Below are positions 1 through 8,606 of a DNA stretch of 33,215 bases, piece by piece. The stretch is from Lachnoclostridium sp. (GTDB lineage Bacteria > Bacteroidota > Bacteroidia > Bacteroidales > Muribaculaceae), in the NCBI GenBank assembly GCA_023667185.1, contig JAMPAP010000013.1, forward strand, positions 1 to 33,215, written 5' to 3'. Both the position numbers and the translations under genes were made by a program. Every line of letters begins with the position of its first letter. Within the stretch, counting starts at the first letter, position 1. The notes beneath the pieces are model-generated. The model did no database searches, had not been told where the DNA came from, and saw only the letters and a list, made by a program, of their open reading frames with translations.

Positions 1-35
1 TAAATGAAAGAGCCGTGACAAATTGAATGATTTAT

Positions 36-66
36 TTGAAAATTCGGTTAATATTGTTTAAATTTG
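36..66 (+). promoter_or_regulatory. Bacteroidales-type promoter of the wza-wzc pair
   Basis: A TTG at 36-38 and a TAAATTTG at 59-66 are separated by 20 bases. This matches the Bacteroidetes -33/-7 consensus (TTTG, about 19-21 bases, TAnnTTTG). Transcription would begin near position 73, giving a leader of about 60 bases before the ATG at 132. No other match of this quality lies upstream. Confidence 0.72.
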
Positions 67-131
67 CCCCCAAATTGTGCGGTGACATCAGCGATGATGC
101 CTGCTGACTGGAATGAAAAAAACAAGAAATA

Positions 132-959
132 ATGAACAGAAGATACATTGATATCAATTATACGTTGCCTTTACTGGTGCTGATTGCTATATTAGCTTCT
201 ATGACTTCTTGCTCGTCGCGAAAGGAGATAGTCTATTTTCAAGATGTTAGCAGGGATACTATAATAGAAGGTGTAGCGCCGAAACAGATTGTGATTCGCC
301 CTAACGACCGATTGCTTATTATGGTCAACAGCCGTGATCCGAAGTTGGCTGATATGTTCAACATCCCATACGTGACCCGTCAGATCGGTATGTCATCAAA
401 AATGTCTTTGGGTCAGAATCAGGGAATGTTAGGCTATACGGTTAATGAAAACGGAGATATCGACTTCCCTCAACTGGGCGAGATTCACGTAGCCGGGCTT
501 ACACGCTCCCAGTGTGCAGCTAAAATCAAAAGCGATCTTATATCCGGCGGCCTTGTCAATGATCCTACTGTCACAGTCGAGTTTATGAATACGGAATATT
601 CCGTGCTTGGTGAGGTAACTGCTCCCGGTCGCTATATGGTTGACCGTGATAATCTTACTATTCTTGAGGCTATTGCTGAAGCTAAAGACCTTACGATCTT
701 CGGCCGTCGTGACAATGTCAAGGTTATCCGCACTGACGATGATGGACGTCAGTCAACTTACCTTTTGGATCTTACAAATATCGAAGAACTCCAGAAATCC
801 CCCGTATATTATCTGCAACCTAACGATGTAGTGTATGTAGAGCCTAATAATACCCGCCAAAGACAATCGACAGTCAATGGTAACAACGTGATTTCTACAT
901 CATTCTGGATCTCCCTCGCTTCACTGCTCACTACAGTGGCTGTGTTAGTGTTCAAGTAA
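132..959 (+). CDS. Wza-like polysaccharide export lipoprotein
   Basis: This is an outer-membrane polysaccharide biosynthesis/export protein of 275 aa, expected to carry exopolysaccharide or capsule across the outer membrane with the Wzc-like protein encoded next. The N-terminus is a lipoprotein signal peptide with a lipobox ending MTSC (Cys27). It is followed by the KEIVYFQD motif typical of Bacteroidetes members. The Poly_export domain covers about residues 50-150, and an SLBB-type domain about 153-240 (VLGEVTAPGRYMV). The last 20 residues are hydrophobic and could be the membrane-spanning helix found in Wza proteins. The gene has its own promoter at 36-66, and 25 bases separate it from the next gene. 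The family call is firm; the exported polymer cannot be read from the sequence. Confidence 0.92.
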   Translation: MNRRYIDINYTLPLLVLIAILASMTSCSSRKEIVYFQDVSRDTIIEGVAPKQIVIRPNDRLLIMVNSRDPKLADMFNIPYVTRQIGMSSKMSLGQNQGMLGYTVNENGDIDFPQLGEIHVAGLTRSQCAAKIKSDLISGGLVNDPTVTVEFMNTEYSVLGEVTAPGRYMVDRDNLTILEAIAEAKDLTIFGRRDNVKVIRTDDDGRQSTYLLDLTNIEELQKSPVYYLQPNDVVYVEPNNTRQRQSTVNGNNVISTSFWISLASLLTTVAVLVFK

Positions 960-984
960 AATCTGTCAAAGAATTCCGAATTTC

Positions 985-3429
985 ATGAATCAGGATCCTA
1001 CCCAAGCACCGGCCCGAGGCGGCTATGCTGATATTGACCGGGAAGAAGAAGGCATCAAGCTTACTGACTTTTTCTCTTTATGTGCCAATAAATGGCGCTG
1101 GTTTGCGTTATCTATTTTCGTATTTCTTGTCCTGGGTGGCGTTTACGTCTTATCCACCCCTAAAGTGTATACCCGCTCAGCTTCGGTGATTATTACTGAC
1201 AATGATAAGGGTTCATTGTCAAGCATCAATCAGATTGCAAGCGAAATAGGAGTGTTCAACTCCCGCCCCGATGTTAACAACGAGCTATATGCCTTCAGTA
1301 GCCCCGAGCTGTATGCCACGGTGATCAAGCAGCTCGGCCTTAACCAGACTTACACTACTCGCAAGCTTTTACGCCCGGTATTGCTTTATGGCGACTCAAT
1401 GGTGGTTAATGTCGATTTCATTGACCTGAAAGAGACTGAGTATGGGGGCTTGACCGTAAAGCCTCTCGGAAAAGGGCAATTTGAGCTATCGAAATTTGTA
1501 GATCAAAAGCGTAAAAAAGTCAAGTGCGACGATATCATAGCCAATTTCGGCGACACAGTAAGCACCCCTGTCGGTAAGGTTGTGGTGACTCCCGGTGTAA
1601 ATTACAATCCAGCTTTTGAAAAGAAAATAAATGTGGTCCATATGTCACTCCAAGGTGCCATCGAGTATTTCGAGACCAAGATGAAGGTGGAGATTGTAGA
1701 TGATGATGCTTCAGTCATCTCCTTGACAATGAATGATGTCAGCATACAGCGCGCTGATGATTTCATCGACGAGCTTATCGATGCTTACAATATGCGTTGG
1801 ATGGAAGATAAGAATAAACTTGCTAATCTGACTTCGGAATTTATCACTGACCGCCTGACTGTAATCGAGCAGGAACTCGGTAACGTCGACTCTGACATCT
1901 CTGATTACAAGAGTGAGCATATGCTCCCTGATGTTCAGGCCGTCTCTGAAATATATATGAAGCGTGCTGACGAAAATCTTCGGAAGGAAATGGAAATTTC
2001 TACTCAGATTTCGATAGCCGATTATCTGCGCAACTATGTGTCAGATGTCATCAAAAAGGGAGGTCTTATCCCGGCCAACTCCGGTATTGACAGCAAAGGC
2101 GTAGAGTCGCAAATCGAGGAGTATAACAAGATGCAGCTCGAGCGTGAAAACTTGCTGGCTTCGTCAAGTAGCTCTAACCCTCTGGTGAAGGATATGGATG
2201 CCCAGTTGTCATCGATGCGCACTGCTATCCTCGCTTCGCTTGATAATCTGATGGTGTCGCTGCGCACTCAGCTCGCTACAGTGCAGAAGTCTGACAAGTC
2301 AACCAATCAGGCTATAGCATCTTCCCCCTCGCAAGCCAAGTATCTGCTCTCGGTAGAGCGTCAGCAGAAGGTGAAGGAGGCTCTTTACCTGTTCCTGCTT
2401 CAGAAACGTGAAGAGAATGAGTTGTCACGCTCATTCGTCGACAATAACGTACGTATCCTGAATTACGCTACCGGCAAATTGGAGCCCACAGCCCCGGTGA
2501 CCAGAAATATCATTATCATCTGTTTCGTCCTCGGTCTGATACTGCCCGGTATCGTTCTGTTTATCAGCGAGACGCTCAACACCAAGCTGCGTTCGCGTGA
2601 AGACCTGAAACAGCTCAATACTCCTTTTGCCGGCGAGATTCCTCACAACAATATCAAGCATTACAACTCGCTCAAAGAGCGTATACGCCGCTTCACTACC
2701 AAGTTTACCGGCAAGACTTATCGCGAAAACAGTGTGCCCGCTCTTGTGGTTAAGGATCATAGCCAGAACCTTATAAATGAGGCATTCCGTATGCTGCGCG
2801 CTAACCTTGAGTTTATGACCAAGGGTAAGAATGCCAAGTTGATCATGGTCACGTCGTTCAATCCCGGCTCGGGCAAATCGTTTGTCACCCTCAACCTTGC
2901 TGCAGCTATGGCACTCAAACATAAGGGCGGACGTGTGCTCGCAATTGACCTTGACCTCCGTCGAGCTACGCTCTCTGAAGTGGTAGGTGGCACTAAAGGT
3001 GTCGCAAATTACCTCGCAGGGAGTGTCGATGACTATCACGAGCTGATTAGAGAGACAAGTTGCCCCGGTCTTGATATCATGCCGGTAGGCACGATTCCGC
3101 CTAACCCCACCGAGCTGCTTTACTCTGATCGTCTCAAGGAATTGCTTGACGCTGTCAAGGATGAATACGAATATGTGTTTATTGACTGTCCGCCGGCAGA
3201 AATCGTGGCTGACTCGTCGATTATAACCAAGTATAGTGACATGACACTCTTCGTAGTACGTGCCGGTCTGCTCGACAAGCGAGCTCTTCCCACTATCGAT
3301 GAGTTCTATGACACCCAACGCTATAAGAACATATCTATCGTGCTCAATGGTACTTACCTAAATACCAGCCCTTACCGCCGCTATGGCTCTTACACCTCCG
3401 GCTCCAAGGACTATTATGTGAAGGATTGA
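985..3429 (+). CDS. Wzc-like chain-length regulator and tyrosine autokinase
   Basis: This inner-membrane protein of 814 aa controls polysaccharide chain length and export and is a BY-kinase. A Wzz domain starts with a transmembrane helix at about residues 36-58. A long periplasmic coiled-coil region follows, then a second helix at about 505-530. The cytoplasmic kinase domain has Walker A NPGSGKS near 624-631, Walker A' AIDLDLRR near 653 and Walker B VFIDCPP near 731. The last 25 residues contain six tyrosines, the autophosphorylation cluster expected of a fused Wzc. It follows the Wza-like gene by 25 bases and is closed by the terminator at 3448-3490, so the two form a complete short operon. 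No glycosyltransferase or flippase gene accompanies them here, although the left edge of the window prevents looking further upstream. Confidence 0.93.
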   Translation: MNQDPTQAPARGGYADIDREEEGIKLTDFFSLCANKWRWFALSIFVFLVLGGVYVLSTPKVYTRSASVIITDNDKGSLSSINQIASEIGVFNSRPDVNNELYAFSSPELYATVIKQLGLNQTYTTRKLLRPVLLYGDSMVVNVDFIDLKETEYGGLTVKPLGKGQFELSKFVDQKRKKVKCDDIIANFGDTVSTPVGKVVVTPGVNYNPAFEKKINVVHMSLQGAIEYFETKMKVEIVDDDASVISLTMNDVSIQRADDFIDELIDAYNMRWMEDKNKLANLTSEFITDRLTVIEQELGNVDSDISDYKSEHMLPDVQAVSEIYMKRADENLRKEMEISTQISIADYLRNYVSDVIKKGGLIPANSGIDSKGVESQIEEYNKMQLERENLLASSSSSNPLVKDMDAQLSSMRTAILASLDNLMVSLRTQLATVQKSDKSTNQAIASSPSQAKYLLSVERQQKVKEALYLFLLQKREENELSRSFVDNNVRILNYATGKLEPTAPVTRNIIIICFVLGLILPGIVLFISETLNTKLRSREDLKQLNTPFAGEIPHNNIKHYNSLKERIRRFTTKFTGKTYRENSVPALVVKDHSQNLINEAFRMLRANLEFMTKGKNAKLIMVTSFNPGSGKSFVTLNLAAAMALKHKGGRVLAIDLDLRRATLSEVVGGTKGVANYLAGSVDDYHELIRETSCPGLDIMPVGTIPPNPTELLYSDRLKELLDAVKDEYEYVFIDCPPAEIVADSSIITKYSDMTLFVVRAGLLDKRALPTIDEFYDTQRYKNISIVLNGTYLNTSPYRRYGSYTSGSKDYYVKD

Positions 3430-3447
3430 TAAGTACAAATCGTAAAT

Positions 3448-3490
3448 TTCAGCACCCGCTTCATTAAGGAGCGGGTGCTGAACTTTTTTT
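3448..3490 (+). terminator. Rho-independent terminator after the wzc-like gene
   Basis: A perfect 13-bp stem (3448-3460 with 3470-3482) has a 9-base loop and is followed by seven T residues at 3484-3490. It lies 19 bases after the wzc-like stop codon and separates that operon from the thioredoxin gene. Confidence 0.92.
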
Positions 3491-3536
3491 ATATCGGCTT
3501 GTTTAAAATGTAGGTTTAATTAAAATTTTTACTACT

Positions 3537-3830
3537 ATGACTTACGATCAAGCTATATCTGAAAAGTCTGTGATGCTCGTGGAATTCTTCGCCACGTGGT
3601 GTCCTCATTGCCAGCGTATGATGCCCGTCGTGGCTGAAGTTAAAGAGCTGCTCGACGGCAATGCCGGTGTGCTCCAACTTGATATCGACCAGAATCAGGA
3701 GGCGGCTGATGCCGAGAATGTAAATTCCGTGCCTACGTTTATCATTTATAAGGATGGCGAGGAGCAATGGCGTCATACCGGTGAAATTGATGGTAATGCG
3801 TTGTTTAACAAAGTAAATTCTTACGTCTGA
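3537..3830 (+). CDS. Thioredoxin-family protein
   Basis: This is a small thioredoxin of 97 aa with the redox site WCPHC near residues 21-25 (FFATWCPHCQRMMPV) and the conserved cis-proline motif SVPTF near 64-68. No signal peptide is visible, so it should act in the cytoplasm. It is shorter than a usual thioredoxin of about 105-110 aa because the N-terminus begins almost at the first beta strand. Two bases separate its stop from the VKOR gene, so the two are surely cotranscribed. In many Bacteroidetes a thioredoxin domain is fused to VKOR; here it appears as a separate gene. The WCPHC site resembles DsbA (CPHC) more than the WCGPC of canonical thioredoxin, which suggests a disulfide-relay partner. 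No convincing -33/-7 promoter was found just upstream. Confidence 0.88.
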   Translation: MTYDQAISEKSVMLVEFFATWCPHCQRMMPVVAEVKELLDGNAGVLQLDIDQNQEAADAENVNSVPTFIIYKDGEEQWRHTGEIDGNALFNKVNSYV

Positions 3831-3832
3831 CC

Positions 3833-4837
3833 ATGCAGAGCGGTAACGATGTATTCAATGATTTCCTGGATGCTCTCGATGTAAGGCACACTCAGGAATA
3901 CTCCCGGCAGCGGTTTGATTCGATGTCGTTCAAGTCATTGTTTGGTTTTACAAAGTTACTCGCTGAATATGGAATCGATTCAGAGGGGGTGGACATTGCC
4001 GATAAGGATGAACTGTCGGCATTGACTCCCCCTTTCCTTGCGCATCTTGACGGTGCTTACGTCATAGTTCTCGATTCAAAACCCGACAGAGTGACTTATC
4101 GTAGTGAGGGCGACGTGTTTACAGTCGACTCCTCAACTTTCAAGAAGAGCTGGACGGGTAATGTGTTGCTCGCTTATCCCCGTCAGGATGCCTGCGAGCC
4201 TGATTACCCCCGCCATCATTTCCTGACTGTTGCTGAAAAGGTCAAGACGTGGCTGTTGTGTCTGACGGCTATCCTGCTGACAGGCTACGCTTATATTACT
4301 TCGGAACTTTACAGATCAGTAGGCCTTTCCATACTGCTGCTTATCGACTTTGCCGGGGTGTATGTGTCAACCTTGTTGATACTCAAGTCACTGAATATTC
4401 ATTCCGGAGCTGCTGAACGGATGTGTGGCGTCATCGAAAAAGAGGGGTGTAATACGGTGCTGTCTACGGATGCCTCCAAGTTTTTCGGTCTATTCGGTTG
4501 GAGCGAGGTGGGAATGGCATATTTCAGCATTTCCACGCTTTGTCTGCTGCTCTTCCCGCAATACACTCAGTATCTTGCACTTCTGAATGTGTGTTGCCTC
4601 CCGTTCTCGTTCTGGAGCGTTTGGTATCAGAAGTTTCGCGCCAAGGCTTGGTGTACGTTATGTCTTACAGTTCAAGCATCATTGTGGCTCAGCTTCTTCT
4701 GCTACCTCGGAGCCGGTGCGTTCCACGACATTTTCCCGCTTAAGATTCAGCTCTTTGTGCTTGGATTCTGCTACTTGGGAGCCCTGCTTCTTACTAATAA
4801 GCTCGTAAGATTTTTTGAACTTCACCGCAAGATATGA
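3833..4837 (+). CDS. VKOR-family membrane protein with degenerate C39-like N-terminal domain
   Basis: This protein of 334 aa has two parts. Residues 1-125 resemble the peptidase C39 fold of double-glycine exporters, ending in the typical hydrophobic strand and WTG-VLLAYP. The catalytic Cys is absent from the expected region, and the position of the catalytic His reads Ala (GAYVIV where GHFVV is expected), so it is probably a binding rather than cleaving domain. Residues 138-334 form a vitamin K epoxide reductase domain with about six hydrophobic helices. The loop cysteine pair is Cys198 and Cys206, with the same eight-residue separation as in known VKORs, followed by GCNTVLS. The active-site CXXC is Cys274-Thr-Leu-Cys277. 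VKOR oxidises a quinone-linked disulfide relay in place of DsbB. It sits between a thioredoxin gene and a coupled 50-codon ORF. The VKOR assignment is firm; the C39-like assignment is moderate. Confidence 0.85.
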   Translation: MQSGNDVFNDFLDALDVRHTQEYSRQRFDSMSFKSLFGFTKLLAEYGIDSEGVDIADKDELSALTPPFLAHLDGAYVIVLDSKPDRVTYRSEGDVFTVDSSTFKKSWTGNVLLAYPRQDACEPDYPRHHFLTVAEKVKTWLLCLTAILLTGYAYITSELYRSVGLSILLLIDFAGVYVSTLLILKSLNIHSGAAERMCGVIEKEGCNTVLSTDASKFFGLFGWSEVGMAYFSISTLCLLLFPQYTQYLALLNVCCLPFSFWSVWYQKFRAKAWCTLCLTVQASLWLSFFCYLGAGAFHDIFPLKIQLFVLGFCYLGALLLTNKLVRFFELHRKI

Positions 4838-4986
4838 AAACTATACCTCATCCTGAGTTAAAGTCGGCTACCCGTCTGACGGCTGCCCAGCTCAATCACC
4901 TCCACTTCGGAGGGGAGCATACCCGGCTTACCCCATCCTACCTCAAGTCCATCGCTACAGCCTCTCACGCCGTCAAGCAAGCGTGA
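4834..4986 (+). CDS. Small coupled ORF, possible double-glycine-leader peptide
   Basis: This 50-codon ORF starts at an ATG that overlaps the VKOR stop in an ATGA arrangement, which indicates translational coupling. The peptide begins MKTIPHPELKSATRLTAAQL and continues NHLHFGGEHT, so a Gly-Gly pair sits at residues 26-27. The preceding L-T-x-x-Q-L-x-x-L spacing resembles a double-glycine leader (L-S-x-x-E-L-x-x-I-x-G-G) but is shifted by one residue. The remaining 23 residues contain no cysteine. Codon choice (CTC, ACC, AAG, ATC) resembles the neighbouring real genes. Its 3' end overlaps the recQ 3' end by 14 bases, tail to tail. It may be a secreted or modified peptide handled by the adjacent proteins, or a short accessory protein; no family is recognised. 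Confidence 0.6.
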   Translation: MKTIPHPELKSATRLTAAQLNHLHFGGEHTRLTPSYLKSIATASHAVKQA

Positions 4987-6889
4987 TGCTCAGATCGTTG
5001 AGATGGATCATACCGTCATCGGCGAGTTGGCGGGCTGCGTCAGCTACGTCAGCAGTGTTACGGCATGTGTTGTCAGCGATCTGCCTGATGCTTGTGCCTC
5101 CGGGGTGAGATGCAAGATATAAGATGGTGTCTTTCAGTGATTTCTGACGGTTTTTATCGGCAGACTGCCTTAACCGGCAGACGTCACATTTGCCGCAGGT
5201 AGATTTAGGATTTTCACCGAAATATTTAAGCATCAAGTTCATGCGACACTCCGTGTCGGTAAATGCAAGCTGCTTTATGGCCTCCACGCGCTCTTCCATC
5301 AGTGCACGCCGCTCCTCGTAGACAGTACGAGGTATGACGATATACTTCGGCAGCTCGCGTGACCGCAGATATATAATGTAAGGTGTGGTCTTGCGGGGGA
5401 TATAGTGAAGCACATGCAGTCGCCCCAGATACAGGAGTGACTGGTAAATCTTCTCAGCCGGAATTCCGAGCCGCTCGGTCATCAGCGTCTCGTTGATGAA
5501 CACATAGTCAGCAAAGAGTCCCGTGTAGTTGCGGAGCAGGAAATTTAGCACAGCCTCAGTGGTATCGTCAAGATTAAGGCCGTAAAGTTCCTCTTTAGTA
5601 TATATAATCATCACGCGCGAGCGTGAGGTTGTCTCCTCAACAAATTCGATGTAACCGGCGTGAGTAAGTATCTCAAGTGCATTCCGGGTTATTACCGGCG
5701 GGAGCTTGTAAGTCTCGCAGAAGAGGTTGAAATTAAACTCATTAATGGTGTTGTAGCCGCTGCCCACGGCGATATCGAGGAAGTTTCCGGCCAGTTCGTA
5801 CACCCGGGCTATGAAGTCCTTTGGCGGGAACGATTCGTTGACACGCCGCGTCAGCTGCCCTTTGAAGTAGTTTGATGTGATGATTACGGCAAATGATGGC
5901 AATCCATCGCGTCCGGCACGGCCTGATTCCTGATAATACTCCTCAATGGACAGCGGCATATCGATATGAGCCACAAGGCGGACGTCAGGCTTGTCGATGC
6001 CCATGCCGAAAGCATTTGTAGCCACGATTACGCGGGTCTCGTCAGCCTTCCATCGGTTTTGGCGGAGCTCTTTTTCCTCAGGCGAAAGTCCGGCATGGTA
6101 AAATTCGGCAGATATTCCGGCATCGACCAGAGTCTGTGCAATCTCGCGGGTGCGTTTGCGCGAGCGTACATACACGATGGCACATCCGCGGGTGGCGCGA
6201 AGTATCTCTATGAGCTTGCGCTCCTTGTCGTCAGAATACCGTACGATATAAGATATATTGTCGCGCAGGAAGCTTCGTGAGAAGATGTTACGCGAGCGAA
6301 ACTCGAGCGATGCCATGATGTCGTCGATGACACGCGGAGTGGCTGAGGCCGTCAGCGCCAATACGGGGGCATCGGGAAAGGCTTTGCGCAGGGTGGCGAT
6401 TTTCAGGTAGGATGGACGGAAATCATAGCCCCACTGCGAAATGCAGTGGGCTTCATCGACCACAATCATTGATACGTCCATCAGCGCAAGGGTGGACATA
6501 AACCGCTCGCTTTGAAGCTTTTCAGGCGAGACATAAGCAATCTTTACTTTGCCGAGGCGGCAGCGGTCAATGGCCAGATTGTTTTCGCGGAAGGAGAGCC
6601 CGGCGTGGAAATAGACGGCGCGTATGCCGTGCTCCCGAAGGTTGTCCACCTGATCCTTCATCAGCGATATCAGTGGCGTCACAACCAAAGTAAGCCCCGG
6701 CAGCATGAGAGCCGGCACCTGAAATGTGAGGGATTTGCCGCCGCCGGTAGGCAGCAGTCCGAGTGTATCCTTTCCGTCAAGGACAGAGCGGATGATCTCC
6801 TCCTGCATAGGCCGGAAAGAGTCATACCCCCAGTGGCGCTTGAGTATGTCGGAGGGAGAGTCAGTCACAGCAGTGTTATGCCTCGTCAA
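4973..6889 (-). CDS. recQ: ATP-dependent DNA helicase RecQ
   Basis: RecQ unwinds DNA 3' to 5' in recombination and fork repair. The 638-aa protein begins with the RecQ motif 0 (GYDSFRPMQ, residues 21-29). It has Walker A TGGGKS with Lys52, DEAH at 145-148 and TASATP after it. The helicase motif VI region is QESGRAGRDG. The RQC zinc site is visible as ECRMNL and CGKCDVC near 545-571. The C-terminus after the zinc site is a short winged-helix-like segment of about 65 residues; no HRDC domain is evident, so it is a shorter RecQ form. Its start overlaps the recJ stop by 14 bases, which fits a recJ-recQ operon. Some Bacteroidetes have several RecQ paralogues, so the number of copies in this genome is unknown. 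Confidence 0.93.
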   Translation of the reverse strand: MTRHNTAVTDSPSDILKRHWGYDSFRPMQEEIIRSVLDGKDTLGLLPTGGGKSLTFQVPALMLPGLTLVVTPLISLMKDQVDNLREHGIRAVYFHAGLSFRENNLAIDRCRLGKVKIAYVSPEKLQSERFMSTLALMDVSMIVVDEAHCISQWGYDFRPSYLKIATLRKAFPDAPVLALTASATPRVIDDIMASLEFRSRNIFSRSFLRDNISYIVRYSDDKERKLIEILRATRGCAIVYVRSRKRTREIAQTLVDAGISAEFYHAGLSPEEKELRQNRWKADETRVIVATNAFGMGIDKPDVRLVAHIDMPLSIEEYYQESGRAGRDGLPSFAVIITSNYFKGQLTRRVNESFPPKDFIARVYELAGNFLDIAVGSGYNTINEFNFNLFCETYKLPPVITRNALEILTHAGYIEFVEETTSRSRVMIIYTKEELYGLNLDDTTEAVLNFLLRNYTGLFADYVFINETLMTERLGIPAEKIYQSLLYLGRLHVLHYIPRKTTPYIIYLRSRELPKYIVIPRTVYEERRALMEERVEAIKQLAFTDTECRMNLMLKYFGENPKSTCGKCDVCRLRQSADKNRQKSLKDTILYLASHPGGTSIRQIADNTCRNTADVADAARQLADDGMIHLNDLSITLA

Positions 6890-8606
6890 TATGTATTTCC
6901 TTCACGAGCAGTTGTACGCTCGACGATGCGCCGCGGTGCTTGTTTTCTTCGATGGTGTAGCAGATGCTGAACGGCTTTCGGGCGTGGATGTAGTCAAACA
7001 GCTCGGCCTTGTTGAACACGATGCCGTTCATCACCTTGCCGCAGGTGTCGTCCACGAGCTCGAGCTTGATGTGCTCATAGTTGTGGCCTACGAGCTTGCT
7101 CGTGCCGAAGTCAATCACGCCGCGGGTGCAAAACACCGGCTTGTTGTTCCCTGGACCGAACGGGTTGAACAGTCTCAGAATGTTGAGAAATTCGGGTGTG
7201 ATGTCGGCAAATGTCAGGAAGGCGTCGATGTCGAGTAGTGGTGTAAGTTGTTCGGGCTGTATGTTGGCGGCGACATATTCCTCGAAGCGGCGTGTGAATT
7301 CCGGAAGGTTCTCCTCTTTCATTGACAGGCCTACGGCATAAGTATGGCCGCCGAAGTTTTCGAGAAGATCCCGCGCGCTTTCTACAGCTTTGTACACATC
7401 AAACCCCTGCACGGAGCGTGACGAGCCTGTGACGAGCCCGTTGGAGAAGGTCAGCACTACTGACGGCTTGTAATACAGCTCCGTCAGGCGTGAGGCCACG
7501 ATGCCTATAATGCCCTTGTGCCAGTTTTTGTTATATATGACGATTGATTTCTTGTCGCTGGTCATTTCGCCGCGTTCCTCCAGGATGGCATTGGCCTCCT
7601 CGGTGATCTGCTTGTCGAGCTCTTTGCGATCCTGATTGTAGCGGTCGATAGCCTTGCCTTTGGCGTTGGCCTCGGTGATGTCGCGGGCTACGAGAAGCTC
7701 CACGGCTTCGCGGCCGCTCTGCATACGTCCTGAGGCATTGATGCGGGGGCCTATCTTGAATATCACATCGGATATGGTGATCTCGCGGTTGTTGAGCCCG
7801 CATATCCTGATCATGGCACGTAGTCCCATATTGGGATTAGTGTTGAGGCGCTTGAGCCCGTGATAGGTCATGATACGGTTTTCATCCACCATCGGCACAA
7901 TGTCGGCAGCTATTGACACGGCCACGAGGTCAAGCATCCCTTCAAGCTCCGAGGTTGGAATACCGTTGGAGATAGCAAAGGCCTGCATGAACTTGTAGCC
8001 CACGCCGCATCCCGAAAGGTGTGGACACGGATAAGTGCTCCCCTCGAGCTTGGGATTAAGGATAGCTACGGCCGGTGGCAGCTCATTGTCAGGCATATGG
8101 TGGTCGCAGATTATGAAGTCGATACCCTTTGACTTGGCATAAGCTATCTCCTCAATAGCCTTGATGCCGCAGTCAAGGATGATAATCAGCTTCACATCCT
8201 GCTCTACGGCCATGTCGATGGCAGGACGTGTCACCCCGTATCCCTCATCGTAACGTGTAGGGATATAATAGTCAATGTTAGAGTAGAAGTTTCTGATAAA
8301 TTTGTAGACCAGCGCTACAGCCGTTGTGCCATCGACGTCATAGTCGCCAAATATCAGAATACGCTCTTTGGTCCCCAGGGCTTTGTTGAGCCTGTTCACA
8401 GCCTTGTCCATGTCGGGCATGAGAAACGGGTCGTGCATATCCTTCAGCGAGGGATGGAAAAATTTTTCCGCTTCCTCCACTGACGATATGCCGCGCTGAG
8501 CCAAGAGTTCGCTTATGGGTGGCGTGCCACTGAAGCGCTTGGCTAAAACGGACTCGTGTTCCTGCTCGTCGGATGTAAGGGGACAGTAGTTCCATTTACT
8601 TGTCAT
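6876..8606 (-). CDS. recJ: Single-stranded-DNA-specific exonuclease RecJ
   Basis: RecJ degrades single-stranded DNA 5' to 3' in recombination and mismatch repair. The 576-aa protein has the DHH phosphoesterase motifs in order: DYDVD at 88-92, DCG at 145-147 and DHH at 168-170. The DHHA1 motif GGH is at 419-421. An OB-fold region completes the C-terminus. The length is that of a full bacterial RecJ. It is the first gene of the recJ-recQ pair. The ATG at 8606 leaves a 329-base untranslated stretch upstream, where a possible -7 box lies at 8837-8844. Confidence 0.94.
   Translation of the reverse strand: MTSKWNYCPLTSDEQEHESVLAKRFSGTPPISELLAQRGISSVEEAEKFFHPSLKDMHDPFLMPDMDKAVNRLNKALGTKERILIFGDYDVDGTTAVALVYKFIRNFYSNIDYYIPTRYDEGYGVTRPAIDMAVEQDVKLIIILDCGIKAIEEIAYAKSKGIDFIICDHHMPDNELPPAVAILNPKLEGSTYPCPHLSGCGVGYKFMQAFAISNGIPTSELEGMLDLVAVSIAADIVPMVDENRIMTYHGLKRLNTNPNMGLRAMIRICGLNNREITISDVIFKIGPRINASGRMQSGREAVELLVARDITEANAKGKAIDRYNQDRKELDKQITEEANAILEERGEMTSDKKSIVIYNKNWHKGIIGIVASRLTELYYKPSVVLTFSNGLVTGSSRSVQGFDVYKAVESARDLLENFGGHTYAVGLSMKEENLPEFTRRFEEYVAANIQPEQLTPLLDIDAFLTFADITPEFLNILRLFNPFGPGNNKPVFCTRGVIDFGTSKLVGHNYEHIKLELVDDTCGKVMNGIVFNKAELFDYIHARKPFSICYTIEENKHRGASSSVQLLVKEIHIDEA

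Noticed and set aside
2431-3318. 295-codon open frame on the minus strand
   Set aside because: It is antisense to the kinase domain of the wzc-like gene, has no recognisable domain, and the plus-strand protein is unmistakable.
3499-3518. Promoter for the thioredoxin gene (TTG and TAGGTTTA)
   Set aside because: The spacing is only 9 bases and the -7 box lacks the final G.
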